Assembly: GCA_047967505.1 (NCBI GenBank)
Contig: CM106538.1
Length of the DNA stretch: 64,000 nucleotides
Reading direction: 5' to 3' (one strand)
Source of the DNA: Dipteris shenzhenensis
Lineage: Eukaryota > Polypodiophyta > Polypodiopsida > Gleicheniales
The stretch's first letter is position 1. Each line of letters starts with the position of its first letter. Under the pieces are notes generated by a model. That model was not told the origin of the DNA. It was given only the letters and a program-made list of their open reading frames with translations, and ran no database searches. Positions 11,501-21,829 of the stretch are shown one piece after another. A program made the translations under genes and the position numbers.

Positions 11501-12060
11501 AATTGCAAAGGAGAAGCTGGCACGATTGCAAAAAAATTAAAGGAGTGCGTGGTCTGCATAGCATATGGGGCTTCTCAAACAACTAAAAAACTTTTTAAAA
11601 CAAGAAAACTTTCTTGTTTGTAGTGCATGCATCATAGGGGATCATGACGATTGTGAGAACATTGCAACTATGAAGACATGGGAGCAAGTTCAAGTTTTCC
11701 CTCTATGTTCAGATGGAATGACAAAAAATGGAGAGACAAACGATGCCACATTTTGGGGAGAGTTTCGATGACCTCACTGAGTGTCTAGAAGAGGGGGATA
11801 ACTTTGTAGTTGCTGTCACTGCCTCTAGGCAGAACGAAGAAGATGGCCCATACTTTCTGTTTGCAGTGCACAAAACCTAAGCACAAAGTTGAGGAAGCAT
11901 TCAAGGATAATTGGGGAACAACCTATGAGAAGTGGGATGTAGTAGTCGGAGCTTTTTGGTACAAAAAGACATCCAAGAGCGGCCATAATCACAAACTACT
12001 ACGTAAGACTCCACAAATGTTTTTCTACTCTCATCTAGTAAGAGCTATTACGTTCTAGAT
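8560..12060 (+). pseudogene. Decayed WSDG/HGKG-family transposon protein, middle part triplicated
   Basis: I recognise a protein family that occurs in many copies in animal and some plant genomes and has no settled function. Parts in order: a Cys-containing N-terminal piece (8741-8974, with MVCPKGDHEWHHIECICG); NYSFQEQDEIESAHWYKKQ (10890-10945); a piece with HSDDREHDTLFVQQHGF (9452-9505); WSDGVASQFK (near 9575) and HGKGEHDGCG (11290-11320); a piece with RRSWHDCKKIKGVRG; and a C-terminal piece (11810-12058) ending YSHLVRAITF. Many stops and frame changes break it. Units 9128-10031, 10032-10736 and 10737-11640 are tandem copies of the central part; the middle unit lacks about 200 bases near 10226. 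Conserved acidic residues (SDG, HDG) suggest, without proof, an RNase H-like fold. Confidence 0.75.
9128..11640 (+). repeat. Tandem triplication of about 0.9 kb
   Basis: Each unit starts with CCAAGGGANCTTATAGGT (9134, 10032 and 10737) and ends with CTTGTTTGTAGTG followed by GCATCATAGGGGAT. Units 1 and 2 jump back at AGGGGAT to the start of the next unit, and unit 3 runs on into unique sequence. Unit 1 lacks the exact terminal match at its left edge, so the first boundary is approximate. The copies look highly similar, so the amplification is younger than the coding decay they share. Confidence 0.8.
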
Positions 12061-12239
12061 GCAACCTGTTCCATAACGAAAGAAGGGAAATATTGTCTTC
12101 AAATTGGATTTAGATATGCATGAGCACATCTTGGGGTGTCTTGGAGTGATGGATGAGGACAACTGAGATAGTACTAAGAAAATGTAGTCTCATTGCAACA
12201 AGGAAACAATATTCCACTTATCCTAGCAAATGGAAAATG

Positions 12240-12720
12240 TATTTGAGACTATGCTTCTCTTAGTAAATCCCAAACTAACCACCACACTTGTTTTTGTAAA
12301 TCCCAAATAATAGATCCCATGCTTTTTAGTATATCCCAAACAGCCATCGTGCTGGTTTTATTATTATTTTTTTGTGTAAATCTCAAACGGTATATCCCAT
12401 GCTTGTTTTTAGTATAGCCCTACAACCAATGCACTAGTTTTATTAAATCCCATAACGAATCCACACATCCACAAATCCATTCATCTTGTAATAATACAAG
12501 CAAACCACCACATTGGTGGATATTAATATCCTAGTGCAACCAACCACCGTGCTGAGATGATCACTTATCCTACACTAGTATCGTGCTATCCTTGCACTAC
12601 TGTCATGCTATCCTAAATTTTTTTGCATATTGCTATTCTAAAACAATCCCCTTTAGACTCGTTATCTTTAACCATCATATTTCAACCACCGAGCTACTTA
12701 AAACATTTAAGTACTAACAT
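12240..12720 (-). repeat. Right motif cluster flanking the WSDG-family element
   Basis: Repeats of AAATCCCAAA followed by ATCCCATGCTTNTTTTAGTATA (near 12262, 12295, 12340 and 12395) alternate with inverted versions of the left-side motif: CAACCACCGTGCTGA near 12550, CAAACCACCACATTGGTGG near 12500, and TTCAACCACCGAGCT near 12682. It mirrors the cluster at 7926-8490. Confidence 0.5.
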
Positions 12721-13431
12721 GGAAGCAGGTCGATGAAAAATCAGGTATTACGAGCATCATAGATCATGGATGATGGCAGCCGAGAAAGTCCACAAGTCCA
12801 AGAAATGCTTGCAAGATTTTTACTTTTTCAAAATACAATGACATTTTGTGGCTAAAGGAAATTCCTCTTATCAACCTCTTTATAGCAAGCATCTCCCAGC
12901 TCTTTAGGCTAGTCTAATGGACTATAGCAAACCTCTTCACACACTCAGATCACACACTGCTTGCTTGTCTCTACTGACTTGTACACCCATAGCAACTCCT
13001 CCTTTTGCTTGGGGTCCTCTTCATCCTAGTATTTGCGCTCTATACAACTTCGCACCTCCATCATGTCCTATCAAAAGAGACCTACATCATGAGCTTGACC
13101 CAACTACCTTAAAGGAGCATGAAAAACAATAGCCAGGGAATTTAATATTCATCGTCTTTGTTGACTCCAAGTAATACACCCACCACTGAAGCATGTCCTC
13201 CTTGTAGCTATTTTCCTCCTTCTCCAAGTCTATTTCTTCGAGGAGGTCATTCAACATTGTTTTTAGATAGAACAAAAGCATTCCAAAGTCTTTTGGGTAT
13301 GCCATAGATTCATAGTAGGTGGATCGGTGTACAGAGTTTTGGGGCTAGATTTCATAATGGGCTCTTAGTTGTGTCTACATGGCACTTAAATAGGGAGAGA
13401 GTTCATTGGGCCTGACCTTCTCATTCTTCAT
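12721..13431. other. No gene recognised
   Basis: Short ORFs occur on both strands (12917-13132 plus, 13305-13087 minus). The minus one is rich in Glu and Lys (LEEIDLEKEENSYKEDM) and could be the tail of the gag-like copy B protein, but a chain of frames linking them is not visible. Confidence 0.35.
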
Positions 13432-13575
13432 TCTCACATTAATTGTCTAATCAAAATCTTTCATCTCACATTAGTTGTCTGATCGAAATCTTCCATCTCA
13501 TATTAGTTGACTAATCGAAATCTTTTAGTCTCACATTATTTGGCTAATCAAAATCTTTTGTCTCACATTATGGTC
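13432..13575 (+). repeat. 32-bp tandem repeat, about 4.4 copies
   Basis: The unit is TCTCACATTAGTTGTCTAAT followed by CGAAATCTTTCA. Copies start at about 13432, 13464, 13496, 13529 and 13561, with scattered substitutions and no spacers. It is a simple minisatellite. Confidence 0.8.
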
Positions 13576-14100
13576 CTTGGCATGTTAAAGGACACTATTT
13601 AGTGACATAGCTGAGAAAACATTGCCCAACTAAACTTTGGAGAAGATTAACAATTCAATAGATTACACACAGATTGCATAGATTACATCCCAAAGACTCC
13701 TTTGCTTCATATTACATCTCAAGGACTGCTTTCCTTTTAGGGGGTTGGTTTTTACATTGCCTTGAGTAGGTTGCCTTTTTGAGCTCCCTGATTGCAAGCT
13801 CAACCCTCCTTGCTCCTTTCTAGAAGGGGGCTTGTTCCTTCCTTCAGGGGCCTGGCCCCTTCCTTCATGTCGCTTTCTCTTTCCTTGATTTGAGCTTCTT
13901 GGTTGTAGGCCTGGCCTTCTTGCTCCTTTCCTAAAGGGGGCTAGTTCCTCCCTTCAAGCTCCTTTTCCTCAAAGTCAGCAGGCTCGGTCTTGGAATTCTT
14001 CAATTTGAGCTCCTTGTCTTTTTCATTTTTTCCCAAATGGAAAATTGAGCTGTAGCATGTACTTTCTCATCATAGATAGCTATAGTAGGCAACCACATTT
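13576..14100. other. No gene; short duplicated segment
   Basis: No coding signal. CTTGCTCCTTTC followed by an AAGGGGGCT-GTTCCT segment occurs twice, near 13810 and 13918, showing a local duplication of about 110 bases. Confidence 0.5.
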
Positions 14101-14107
14101 GATATGT

Positions 14108-14293
14108 TCATGGCCTGGGAAATGGCAAATGACATTCTCTACATAGCGATCTTGCATGCATAAACACCCCAAAGCAAAAAACATGCACAAGATGGTAGCA
14201 TGCAAGCCATCGGATCATGCAGTCATCTATGATGGGGGTATGGCAGACCATGCATTTCGCATTTCGGACCGTACTACATAGTAGGATAGGCAT
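14108..14293 (-). pseudogene. RING-H2-like zinc-finger fragment
   Basis: The minus-strand frame carries CMVCHTPI, then CYHLVHVFC, then CRECHLPFP. The spacing C-x2-C ... C-x-H-x2-H-x2-C ... C-x2-C is that of a RING-H2 finger, the E2-binding domain of many E3 ubiquitin ligases, with the last pair followed by the usual proline. It lies downstream, on the same strand, of the coiled-coil ORF of copy B, so it may be the C-terminus of that protein. Frames between them are broken. With 61 residues and nothing else attached it is a fragment. Family assignment rests on cysteine and histidine spacing only. Confidence 0.5.
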
Positions 14294-14499
14294 CTGATTT
14301 AACTATTGTGACTGTCAATACCACAGTCTTGCTCTATACATGACAAAGTTGCTTCTTGATTCCTTCCTTCCTCATCCTAAGGCTGTGGATGTTCTCCTTC
14401 ATTTCCTCTACTCTTTGCTCACTATGTGCAATAGCTTCATGTGAATCCCTCAGTATCTTTTGAAGCTACTCAATTGCTCAAAAACATATACATGGGCCA

Positions 14500-15847
14500 T
14501 TTCTAAGGCTTCCACTCTAGTTTAAAAATCTCTCAAGATGATGGACTACTTTTCAAAACTATCGAAAGCCATAGAAAGCTCGTGCACAACCCTATCATAA
14601 TCTTTGTGCAAGGTCTTCTAGCTTACTCTTTGAACTTCCCAAATTGTTTCAAATTAAAAGCAACCCTCATCATTGGCTACTCTAACTTTCTCCACTGTGG
14701 CCGCTCTCTGTATACTTTCTGGCCTGGAGAGCTCCCTCATTGTCTTCTCCACCCTAGCTACTCTCTGCCCCATCCTTCCTGGCCTTGAAGCTCTCTCATT
14801 GTTCCTGAATCACCTTTCTGGTTTCTGCATTCTCCCTTTTCAACTCCTCCATAAACTGGTCTTTTTCAATGTTTAATGCGTTTTGATGTTGAAGAGCCAT
14901 TTGTAAAGACCCTTCTTTTCGGCTCTCTAATCTTCAAGCTCCTTTTGCATCATTTCTAGCTCCTTGTCTATGATGTCCCCATCACTTCTCACTTCTTCAA
15001 GCCTATCTCAGAGCTCCTTGATGTGCTTTTTTGCTTCTTCTCTTCCATGCCTTTCCATGTCGACCATTTTTATAGCGGCCTCAGCTTGCTCTTGTGCCTC
15101 CAAGGCCCTTGCTTATGTCTCCTCTACCTTGACTTCTGCACCTTCCCTAAGAATTTTCTCAAGTTGCGCTGCCTTTGCTGCATTGGTGGCTTTCTCTTGT
15201 AGAAAAGTCACCTTCTGAGACATTTTCTTATCATATTGCTCAAAAATCCCTTTGATGGTCGATGCCATCACGTGCATTGCAACTCCAGTAGACTGAGATG
15301 ACAATTGGGATTTGCCATCCATGCAATTCTTTAGGTTGGTTATCACGCTCTTGGATATCACCCTTGAGAAAGACACATCACATCTTTTCAATTGCTCTAC
15401 TACTGCTTGAACCTGACACAACTTTACGATTCCTCTCGTATTAGGAAAGAAGTGAATAGTCTTCTTCATCAGCACATCTTGGAGGTCTGTTGGCAAGCCA
15501 AAAAGCTTGACTCCACCATCTATACTAATCTGAGTGTTGGGGTATACATCTAGAATATCATGTCTCTTCCACTGCTTCGTGAAGAAGTGTGCTTGCATAT
15601 TGCCTCCAGGAATGCCTAGTGCATTTTCAATCATGCTTTTAGTGATGGTAATCTTCTGACCTTGACACACTAGTTGCCCCTCCACGTTCACCTCCTGTAC
15701 CAACCTAGTGAAGTTTTTGAGAGCAATCAAATTGGGCTTTTGAAGAGAGACATAAGATGAAACAGTAAATGGAAACGGAATAGTGGAGGCTTGAGTTTGT
15801 AGTTCAAGTGCAAGGAAAAAGAAACGGTTGAGAGAGATAGAAGACAA
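14500..15847 (-). CDS. Coiled-coil gag-like or transposon protein, copy B
   Basis: The minus-strand ORF 15847-15113 (244 residues) is the best-preserved member of this repeat family. Its N-terminal half has VEGQLVCQGQKITITKSMIE and then ALGIPGG, the V-x-G ... I-x-x-x-I-x-x-x-LG(I/L)P pattern I associate with plant transposon-type domains. Its C-terminal half (VVEQLKRCDVSFSRVISKSV, GIFEQYDKKMSQKVTFLQEK) is charged and helical. Beyond its stop at 15113 the same kind of sequence continues in broken frames to about 14500 (for example MEELKRENAETRKVIQEQ), predicted coiled coil. The first ATG at 15847 follows the breakpoint with the satellite, so the true start may be lost. No catalytic motif is visible. 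Copy A lies at 3995-5564. It is probably a non-autonomous element protein; the function is unknown. Confidence 0.55.
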
Positions 15848-15879
15848 AACAGTTAAGGGATTAGAATAGCGGAGGCTTA

Positions 15880-17040
15880 AGTTTGTTGCTTGACTACACT
15901 ATCAAAGTGAGAGCCATCGTAGTGGTTGGCCCAAATTTTGATTAATTCAAGAAGGAAGTACTACCTTGCATTGTAATGAGTGATTAGAGGTGGTGGCATC
16001 TAAGATTTCCAACCACATCTGTGGTGGCAACCAAGATCCATTGGGCTGGTAGTTAATTACTAGCCACCGCAGTGGGCCGCAATTACTCACCTTCCAATTA
16101 CCACTACCGGGCTTGCATGCATGATTACTACGAGTGCAGTAAATTACCAGTCACTAGGCTTGTATGCTTAGGAGAGTACTAGAGTGCATGGTAATGAGTG
16201 ATTAGGCTTCATAATTTACTTTTGTGGTAATTAGCACCCAGTGGTGGTGGCTCTCATCGTCCACGTCTGTAGTGGTGATTGGGCTGGCAGTAATTACTAG
16301 CCACTTCAGTGGCCCGCAGTTACTCACCTACCTTTTACCACCACTAGGCTTGCATGCATGATCATTGTGAGTGTAGTAAATTACCAATCACTAGGCTTGC
16401 ATGCTCACTAGAGTACTAGAGTGCATGGTAATGAGTGATTAGAGGTGATTAGAATTCATGATTTATGTTTGTGGGAATTACTACCCGGTGGTGGTGGCTA
16501 TCATTAGCCATGTCTGTTGTGGCTAAGATTCCACCGGGCTGGCAATTAGTTACCAGCCACCGCAATGGCTTGCTCACCCACCACCGGGCTTAAGCATGCA
16601 TGATCACTATGAATGCAGTAAAAATTACCAGTCATAGGGTTGGCATGCTCAGTAGAGTACTAGAGTTCTTGGTAATGAGTGATTAGAGGTTATCAGGATT
16701 CATGATTTACTTTTGTGGGAATTACTGCCCTGTGGTGGTGGCTCTCATTAGCCACGTAGTATCATGGCTATGATTCCACTGGGTTGGTAGTTAATTACTA
16801 GCCACCGCAGTGGCCTGCTCACCCATCAACATGCTCAGTAGAGTCCTAGACTGCCTAGTAATGAGTGATAAGAGGTGATTAGGACTCATGATTTACTTTT
16901 GTGGGAATTACTGCCCGGTGGTGGTGGCTCTCATTAGCCAAATTTATCATGGTTAAGATTCCACTAGGCTAGCAGTTAATTACCAATCACCGTAGTGGCC
17001 TATTCACCCACCACTGAGCATATGCTGCATGATTACTAGC
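15880..17040 (+). repeat. Satellite array, monomer about 240 bp
   Basis: About five diverged monomers share the landmark GTAATGAGTGATTAGAGGTG near 15977, 16191, 16428, 16671 and 16858 (intervals of about 190-243 bases). Each also has GGTGGTGGTGGCT with CTCATTAGCC, a segment near CCACCGGGCTGGCAGTTAAT, CCAGCCACCGCAGTGGCC, and CTTGCATGC followed by AGTAGAGTACTAGAG. Several of these are imperfect palindromes around CCAC-GTGG. The array sits between copy B of the gag-like ORF and copy B of the non-coding block, where copy A has nothing comparable. Confidence 0.85.
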
Positions 17041-17640
17041 TCATCTGGGGTGGCGCCTAAGATTCCACCATGGTGGTCTGCAACAATAAATATGGATGGA
17101 ACCTTGGGCTCCAGCATTTTACTACATTGCTCTCATCTGCCCTTGCTTTGCTACTTTGCTCCACACCCTTTCTCTAGCTCTTTTCCACCCCTGATGTACT
17201 TTGCTCCATGCTCCCTCCTCCAACTCTCTGCTCCCCTGCTCATATGCTGCTCACCCACTCATCTTCACCATGCCTACTACCACCCCCCCTTGATGTATTG
17301 TGATCCCAATGTTGTCTTCCTTCTCATATAAGGTGATTGCATTGCACTCACCTAGAATAGAAATGCTAGCACTAGTGGAGACCCTTCCTTCCCATAGTCG
17401 ATTCCCCCTATATCTGCATGTCACCACCTTATCTGACATGCTCACCTCTGACCTCGTTATGGTTGTGTTGTATGGGTTCCCCCTAGATGTCGACGAAGGC
17501 CTCAATATTTTTACAACAGAGTACTCTCGACTTGTTGGAGGGGCTGTAATCTAAGTCATGGCAATGTGCATGGTCTTCAGCCTCTCCATTGTCTCCTCCT
17601 TTGGCTCCCTAAACTTTTTTAATGCAACGAGCTAGGCTGG
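17041..17640. other. No gene recognised
   Basis: Pyrimidine-rich sequence (17110-17290) with overlapping ORFs on both strands (17029-17331 plus, 17505-17251 minus, 17300-17554 plus). None resembles a known protein. Confidence 0.45.
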
Positions 17641-19150
17641 CGGAAATACTGAGTTGTACAAATTCCCTCTTACTTAGACAAGGCTCATAACCACTCAACA
17701 ATGGCTGGATGTAATCCTTTGGCCTCTAAGTCTCTCAGTGATATTTTGGCTCATTGGATGTAAAGTTTGGTCTCTAAGGCTCTCAACAGTTGCTGAGCTT
17801 TTATTACATTTATGTAATCTCTTTTTGTTCAATTTGAGGCTCTTAGTATGCACTGTTGTTAACTTTTATATTTGAATGGTTATGGTCGCTAGTTGTTGTA
17901 ATCTTTTGGCCTTTAAGGCTCTTAGCAATTGCCAAGTTTTTATAAATGTAAGATCCTTTGTTCAAATTTTTCTCAGTGTAAGTTCTTCATTTTTATATAA
18001 CCCATTATTGGATGTAGATGTACATTGTAATCTCTTTTGCTCAAATTTCACTCATTGAATTGTAGTTGATTATTTGGATGGTACCACTAGGCCTCCAGTC
18101 CACTACGGTGGCTCAGAATACTTTTTCCTCATTAATATTTATTGCAACAAGGACTAAAATACTAGTAAAATAGGACTACAATTTCCTTGGTTTAGGACAA
18201 AATAGTGCTAAAATAGCTCCAAAGACCCACTAATGTGGTTGCATGGAGATACATCTAGAAAAATACAATTAAACTTTCAAAAAATGCAATTAACGATATG
18301 GCCCTTGAGGGGTCCCCTCTAGGGGCAAGGGCCATATCGACATGCATTATATAGTATCTAGGATGCCACTAGATAGATATGGCATGTTGATATGGCCCTT
18401 ATCCCTAAAGGGGACCCCTCAAGGGCCATATCATCAATTGCATTTTTCTTGGTTGCACAAGGAAATACACTTTCCTTGGTACACAAATATATACCTCCAA
18501 GAACCATTGTGGTGGTTGTCATAGATCTCCTTCTATTTGCTAGTGCAAGTGTTGTCATAGACCTCCTCCTGTAATACATAAAAATAGGTAGCAGAGCTAT
18601 AATGCGAAGAACCTTCGCGGTGGTCGCTCCAAGACAACCTTGAATTCTGGGCAATGATAGGTCGTCAAGCTAGAGACTGCGATGAGGTAATGCTCAAAAT
18701 GATAAATTGTGTCTCATTATTATGCCAAAAACTAGTGCGGTGGTCTCTCCAAGCCAACCTATGATTTGCATGGGCAAAGTTGTGGCAAAAGGCTATGCGA
18801 TGTGATAGGTGGTCAGGCCAAAGACTATGTTATGGCGGTGTTTAGAATGATAGATTGCATCTCATTATTATGCCAAGAAGCAGCACATTAATCTCTCCAA
18901 GCCATCCTTGAATTTTAATGATCTCCATGGGTGCAGTGCCCAATGATAGGCGGCAAAGCTGTGGCAGAAGGTTGTGCGATGATAAGTGGTCAGGGCCAGA
19001 GATTGCTGTGCATGAAGCAGTGTAGAGATGCACGATGTAGTGCAAGGTTGCCATGTCGATCTCTACAGTGTTTAGAATAAATAGATTGTGTCGCATTATT
19101 CTGCCAGTGCGGCATCATGACGTTGGGAAAATTTCCAGCGAGAGCGTAGG
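17641..19150 (+). repeat. Duplicated non-coding block, copy B
   Basis: This is homologous to 5600-6830 in the same orientation and order, including the hairpin. Between 17641 and 17900 the GGCCTCTAAGGCTCT segment is itself repeated several times (17720, 17780, 17905). From 18600 to 19150 it contains diverged repeats of about 130-160 bases with GGTGGTCNCTCCAAGCCAAC and ATGATAGGTGGTCA, as in copy A. No coding function is seen. Confidence 0.7.
18285..18442. repeat. Nested palindromic hairpin, copy B
   Basis: Arms 18285-18345 and 18382-18442 are 61 bases each and match as reverse complements with only a few mismatches; the loop is 36 bases. The arm itself contains ATGGCCCTTG ... CAAGGGCCAT around AGGGGTCCCCT. 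Arm length and order are the same as in copy A. Confidence 0.85.
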
Positions 19151-19159
19151 TCCATGCAA

Positions 19160-19702
19160 AATTCAAAATTTCACCCAAGAGTGCCTCGTGTCACGGCCCC
19201 AAAATGGCCCCAAAAATAGTTGCATGATTAACTACACCCAAGCAAACGTTGACCTAAAGCCTATCTAGTTTGCAACAATTTGTAGGTTTTATGTGAAAGG
19301 GCCAAGCATGGAAAGTCCTTAATATGGCTTGGTGGACTGTCGAGAGGGATGTTTTGATGGAAGATGCAAGGCTCGGCAAAAGGTGGTTATAGTTTGTCTC
19401 GACAAACCCAATTGCAAAAGATGGTGCAAAAACAATGACTCTCTTCACTATGCCAGTGACATATTAGATCCGCAATGGTGGGAATATCATATAGAGATAG
19501 ATGTACAGATTATGCAGCCATGGCATGATCTTCTTGGATGTTTCTTTGAGGATAGGACTAAGTATGCCTCTATTATTAAGGAACTCTCTATTTTTTGAAA
19601 GAGAGAAGGATTTTTTGCCTATCCAAGACTCAAAGAATTAGTCAAAGATATGTGAGCATGGAGATGGTGGGAAGAGTATGGAGCATCCACGCCTCATCTA
19701 CA
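19160..19702 (+). pseudogene. hAT-type transposase C-terminal fragment
   Basis: The frame 19329-19598 contains YASDILDPQWWEYHIEIDVQ and continues, after a stop, in the same general reading with FFAYPRLKELVKDM and AWRWWEEYGASTPHL. The WW-x-x-YG-x-x-x-P-x-L signature and its position after an aspartate-rich helical part match the region before the dimerisation domain of hAT transposases of the DUF659 type. The usual CERNWS motif is missing because the sequence stops at the LTR that starts at 19703, so Copia-1 probably inserted into it or deleted its end. No BED finger or catalytic part is present upstream. It is a relic. Confidence 0.6.
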
Positions 19703-19959
19703 TGACAAAATATGAAGAGGGGAGAGGAGAAGAGTGGAGATGAGGAGAGAGGGCACAGCTAGAGAGCACACCACAAATGACTAAATGTACACTAGATTTA
19801 GTTGAAAATGTAGAATATATATAAACCAATTTAGGGTTAGGAATAGGGGATCTAACCCTTTCCTTTATAGCACTCTATTGGGTTAGTGATATGCACATAT
19901 GATCACATGATGGTGCTATGTACACATGATCACATGATGTTAAGCATGAACTCTCAACA
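19703..19959 (-). repeat. Copia-1 3' LTR
   Basis: On the minus strand it begins TGTTGAGAG and ends TATTTTGTCA, giving TG...CA ends. It shares the CTATAAAGGAAAGGGTTAG promoter segment, a TTCCTAACCCTAAA telobox-like segment and the CCCTCTCTCCTCATCTCCAC tail with the other three LTRs of this family (28460, 39962 and 43507). It is about 26 bases longer than the others because of an extra CATGATCACATG-type duplication. Confidence 0.9.
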
Positions 19960-19974
19960 CCTTCCCTCAAGATC

Positions 19975-21710
19975 AACATCATGAAGTAGGCCTTCCATCA
20001 AGATGATGATTCTGGGGAATCAAAGAAGGACCGAGCATTACATTCCATCACACCCCTTTAATGGGAATGTCCTTCCTCTGCATCAAACCAAGAGCTAGTA
20101 GGTGTTTCTCGAATAGCTCTTTACCGAGTGGTTTGGTAAAAATGTCTGCAACATTCTCTTTGCTATCACAATGCTGTAGTGTGATGTCACCAAGTAACAC
20201 TCTTTCTATGATGAAGTGTTCTCTGACATCGATGTGCTTTGATATACTCGATCCTTGGCCAATGCTTGAGCTGATTGATTATCACAGTATATTGTTGTTG
20301 GCTTTGACTCATCAAAGTAATCTATTTCTGACAATAGTCTTTTGAGCCATATAGCCTCACATGCACCTGTAGTGAGTGCCCTGTATTCTACTTCAGTTGA
20401 AGACAAAGAAATAGTTGGTTGTTTGTTTGACAACCATGATATAGCACCTTGACCAAGGAAAAATGCATATCCCTATGTCGATCTCCTAGTCTCATAATCT
20501 CTGGCATAGTCATTGTCATAGTATCCATGCAACCATGGATGACTTCCTCTGTATTCTATCCCAAATTGTCTTGTACCTCTGATGTATCTCAAGACACTTT
20601 TGGCTGCATTCCAATGAGACTGTTTTGGATTTTTCATAAATTGTGCAAGTGAACTTATTGCATAACAAATATCTGGTCGTGTGATAGTCAGATATATAAG
20701 AGATTTGATGAGCTGCCTATAGTACCTGTCATTGACTGTAGGTTTTTTTGAATCCTTAGTAAGTTTCAAAATTTGTTCCATGGGAGTGGTTGCAATCTTG
20801 CAATCTTCCATATGAAACTTCTTCAGGAGACTGTCAACATGCTTGATCTGACTCATGAATGTGCTATCTAAATCTCTCTAGAACTCAATACCAAGACGAT
20901 ATTGTATAAGTCCAATATCTTTCATGTCAAACTTTGCAGATAAGTCTTATTTTATCTTTTTAATGAAGCTATCCTTACTTCCTATCAAATCAGATCATCA
21001 ATGTACAAAAGTGCAATAGTAATGTCTTCCCCTTGAACTTTGTAGTAGAGAGTATGATCTGCATTGGACTTCATATATCCTAGATTAGCAAAATACTTGT
21101 CGACTTTGCTGTACCAACTTCTAGATGCTTGCTTTAAGCTGTAGAGACTTTTCTTAAGATTGCAAACCTTATTCTCCTTTCCTAGTTCAACATAGCCTAC
21201 TGGTTGTTGCATGTAGACTTCCTCGCCTAGATAACCATTGAGAAATGCATTCTTGACATCGAGCTGATACACATTCCATCTGCTGAGTGTCGCTAGTGAT
21301 ATCAAGAACCGTATGGAATCCATCTTTGCTACTGGAGTATAAGTCTCATCATAATCTTGACCATATTGCTATGCAAATACTTTTGCAACTAGTCTGGCTT
21401 TGTATCTTTGAATACTTCCATCTAGATTGTACTTCACTTTGTATACCCATTTGTTTGTTGCTATGGCCTTCTTTCCTGGTGGAAGGTCGCATAATTCCCA
21501 GGTATTATTCTTATACAAAGCATCCATTTCGTCATTCATAGCAATTTGCCATTCTGGCTTGTCTACTGCATCTTCAAAGTACATTGGCTCTTCTGTAGCC
21601 ATGACGGTAGTCATAAGAGCATAGTTGGTAGTCTCAACCTGAATTGCTTTGCCTTTCTGAGCATATGTCAATCTGGTTGGAGGTCTGCTTTCCCTGATAG
21701 ACAATCTCAG
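19975..21710 (-). pseudogene. Copia-1 reverse transcriptase and RNase H
   Basis: Minus-strand frames encode, in order, MYFEDAVDKPEWQIAMNDEM, KWVYKVKYNLDGSIQRYKAR, QLDVKNAFLNGYLGEEVYMQ, SLYSLKQASRSWYSKVDKYF and IALLYIDDLI (the Y-x-DD catalytic motif as YIDD), followed by the RNase H part with SLSSTEVEYRALTTGACEAI and YCDNQSAQALAK. These are the canonical Ty1/Copia RT and RNase H blocks. Stops (for example at 21369, 20985 and 20473) and frame changes split it into at least four pieces, so no active enzyme is encoded. It is highly similar to Copia-2 and Copia-3. Confidence 0.9.
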
Positions 21711-21829
21711 CTATTGTGGCTCTACTTGAGGTGTTTCTCGCAATTCTTGCTCTTCTTCATCAACCTGTTCTGTAGATGACTATGAAGTCAATGCTTCTAT
21801 CTCCTGTGTATTTGAGGTTTTCCATCCTG

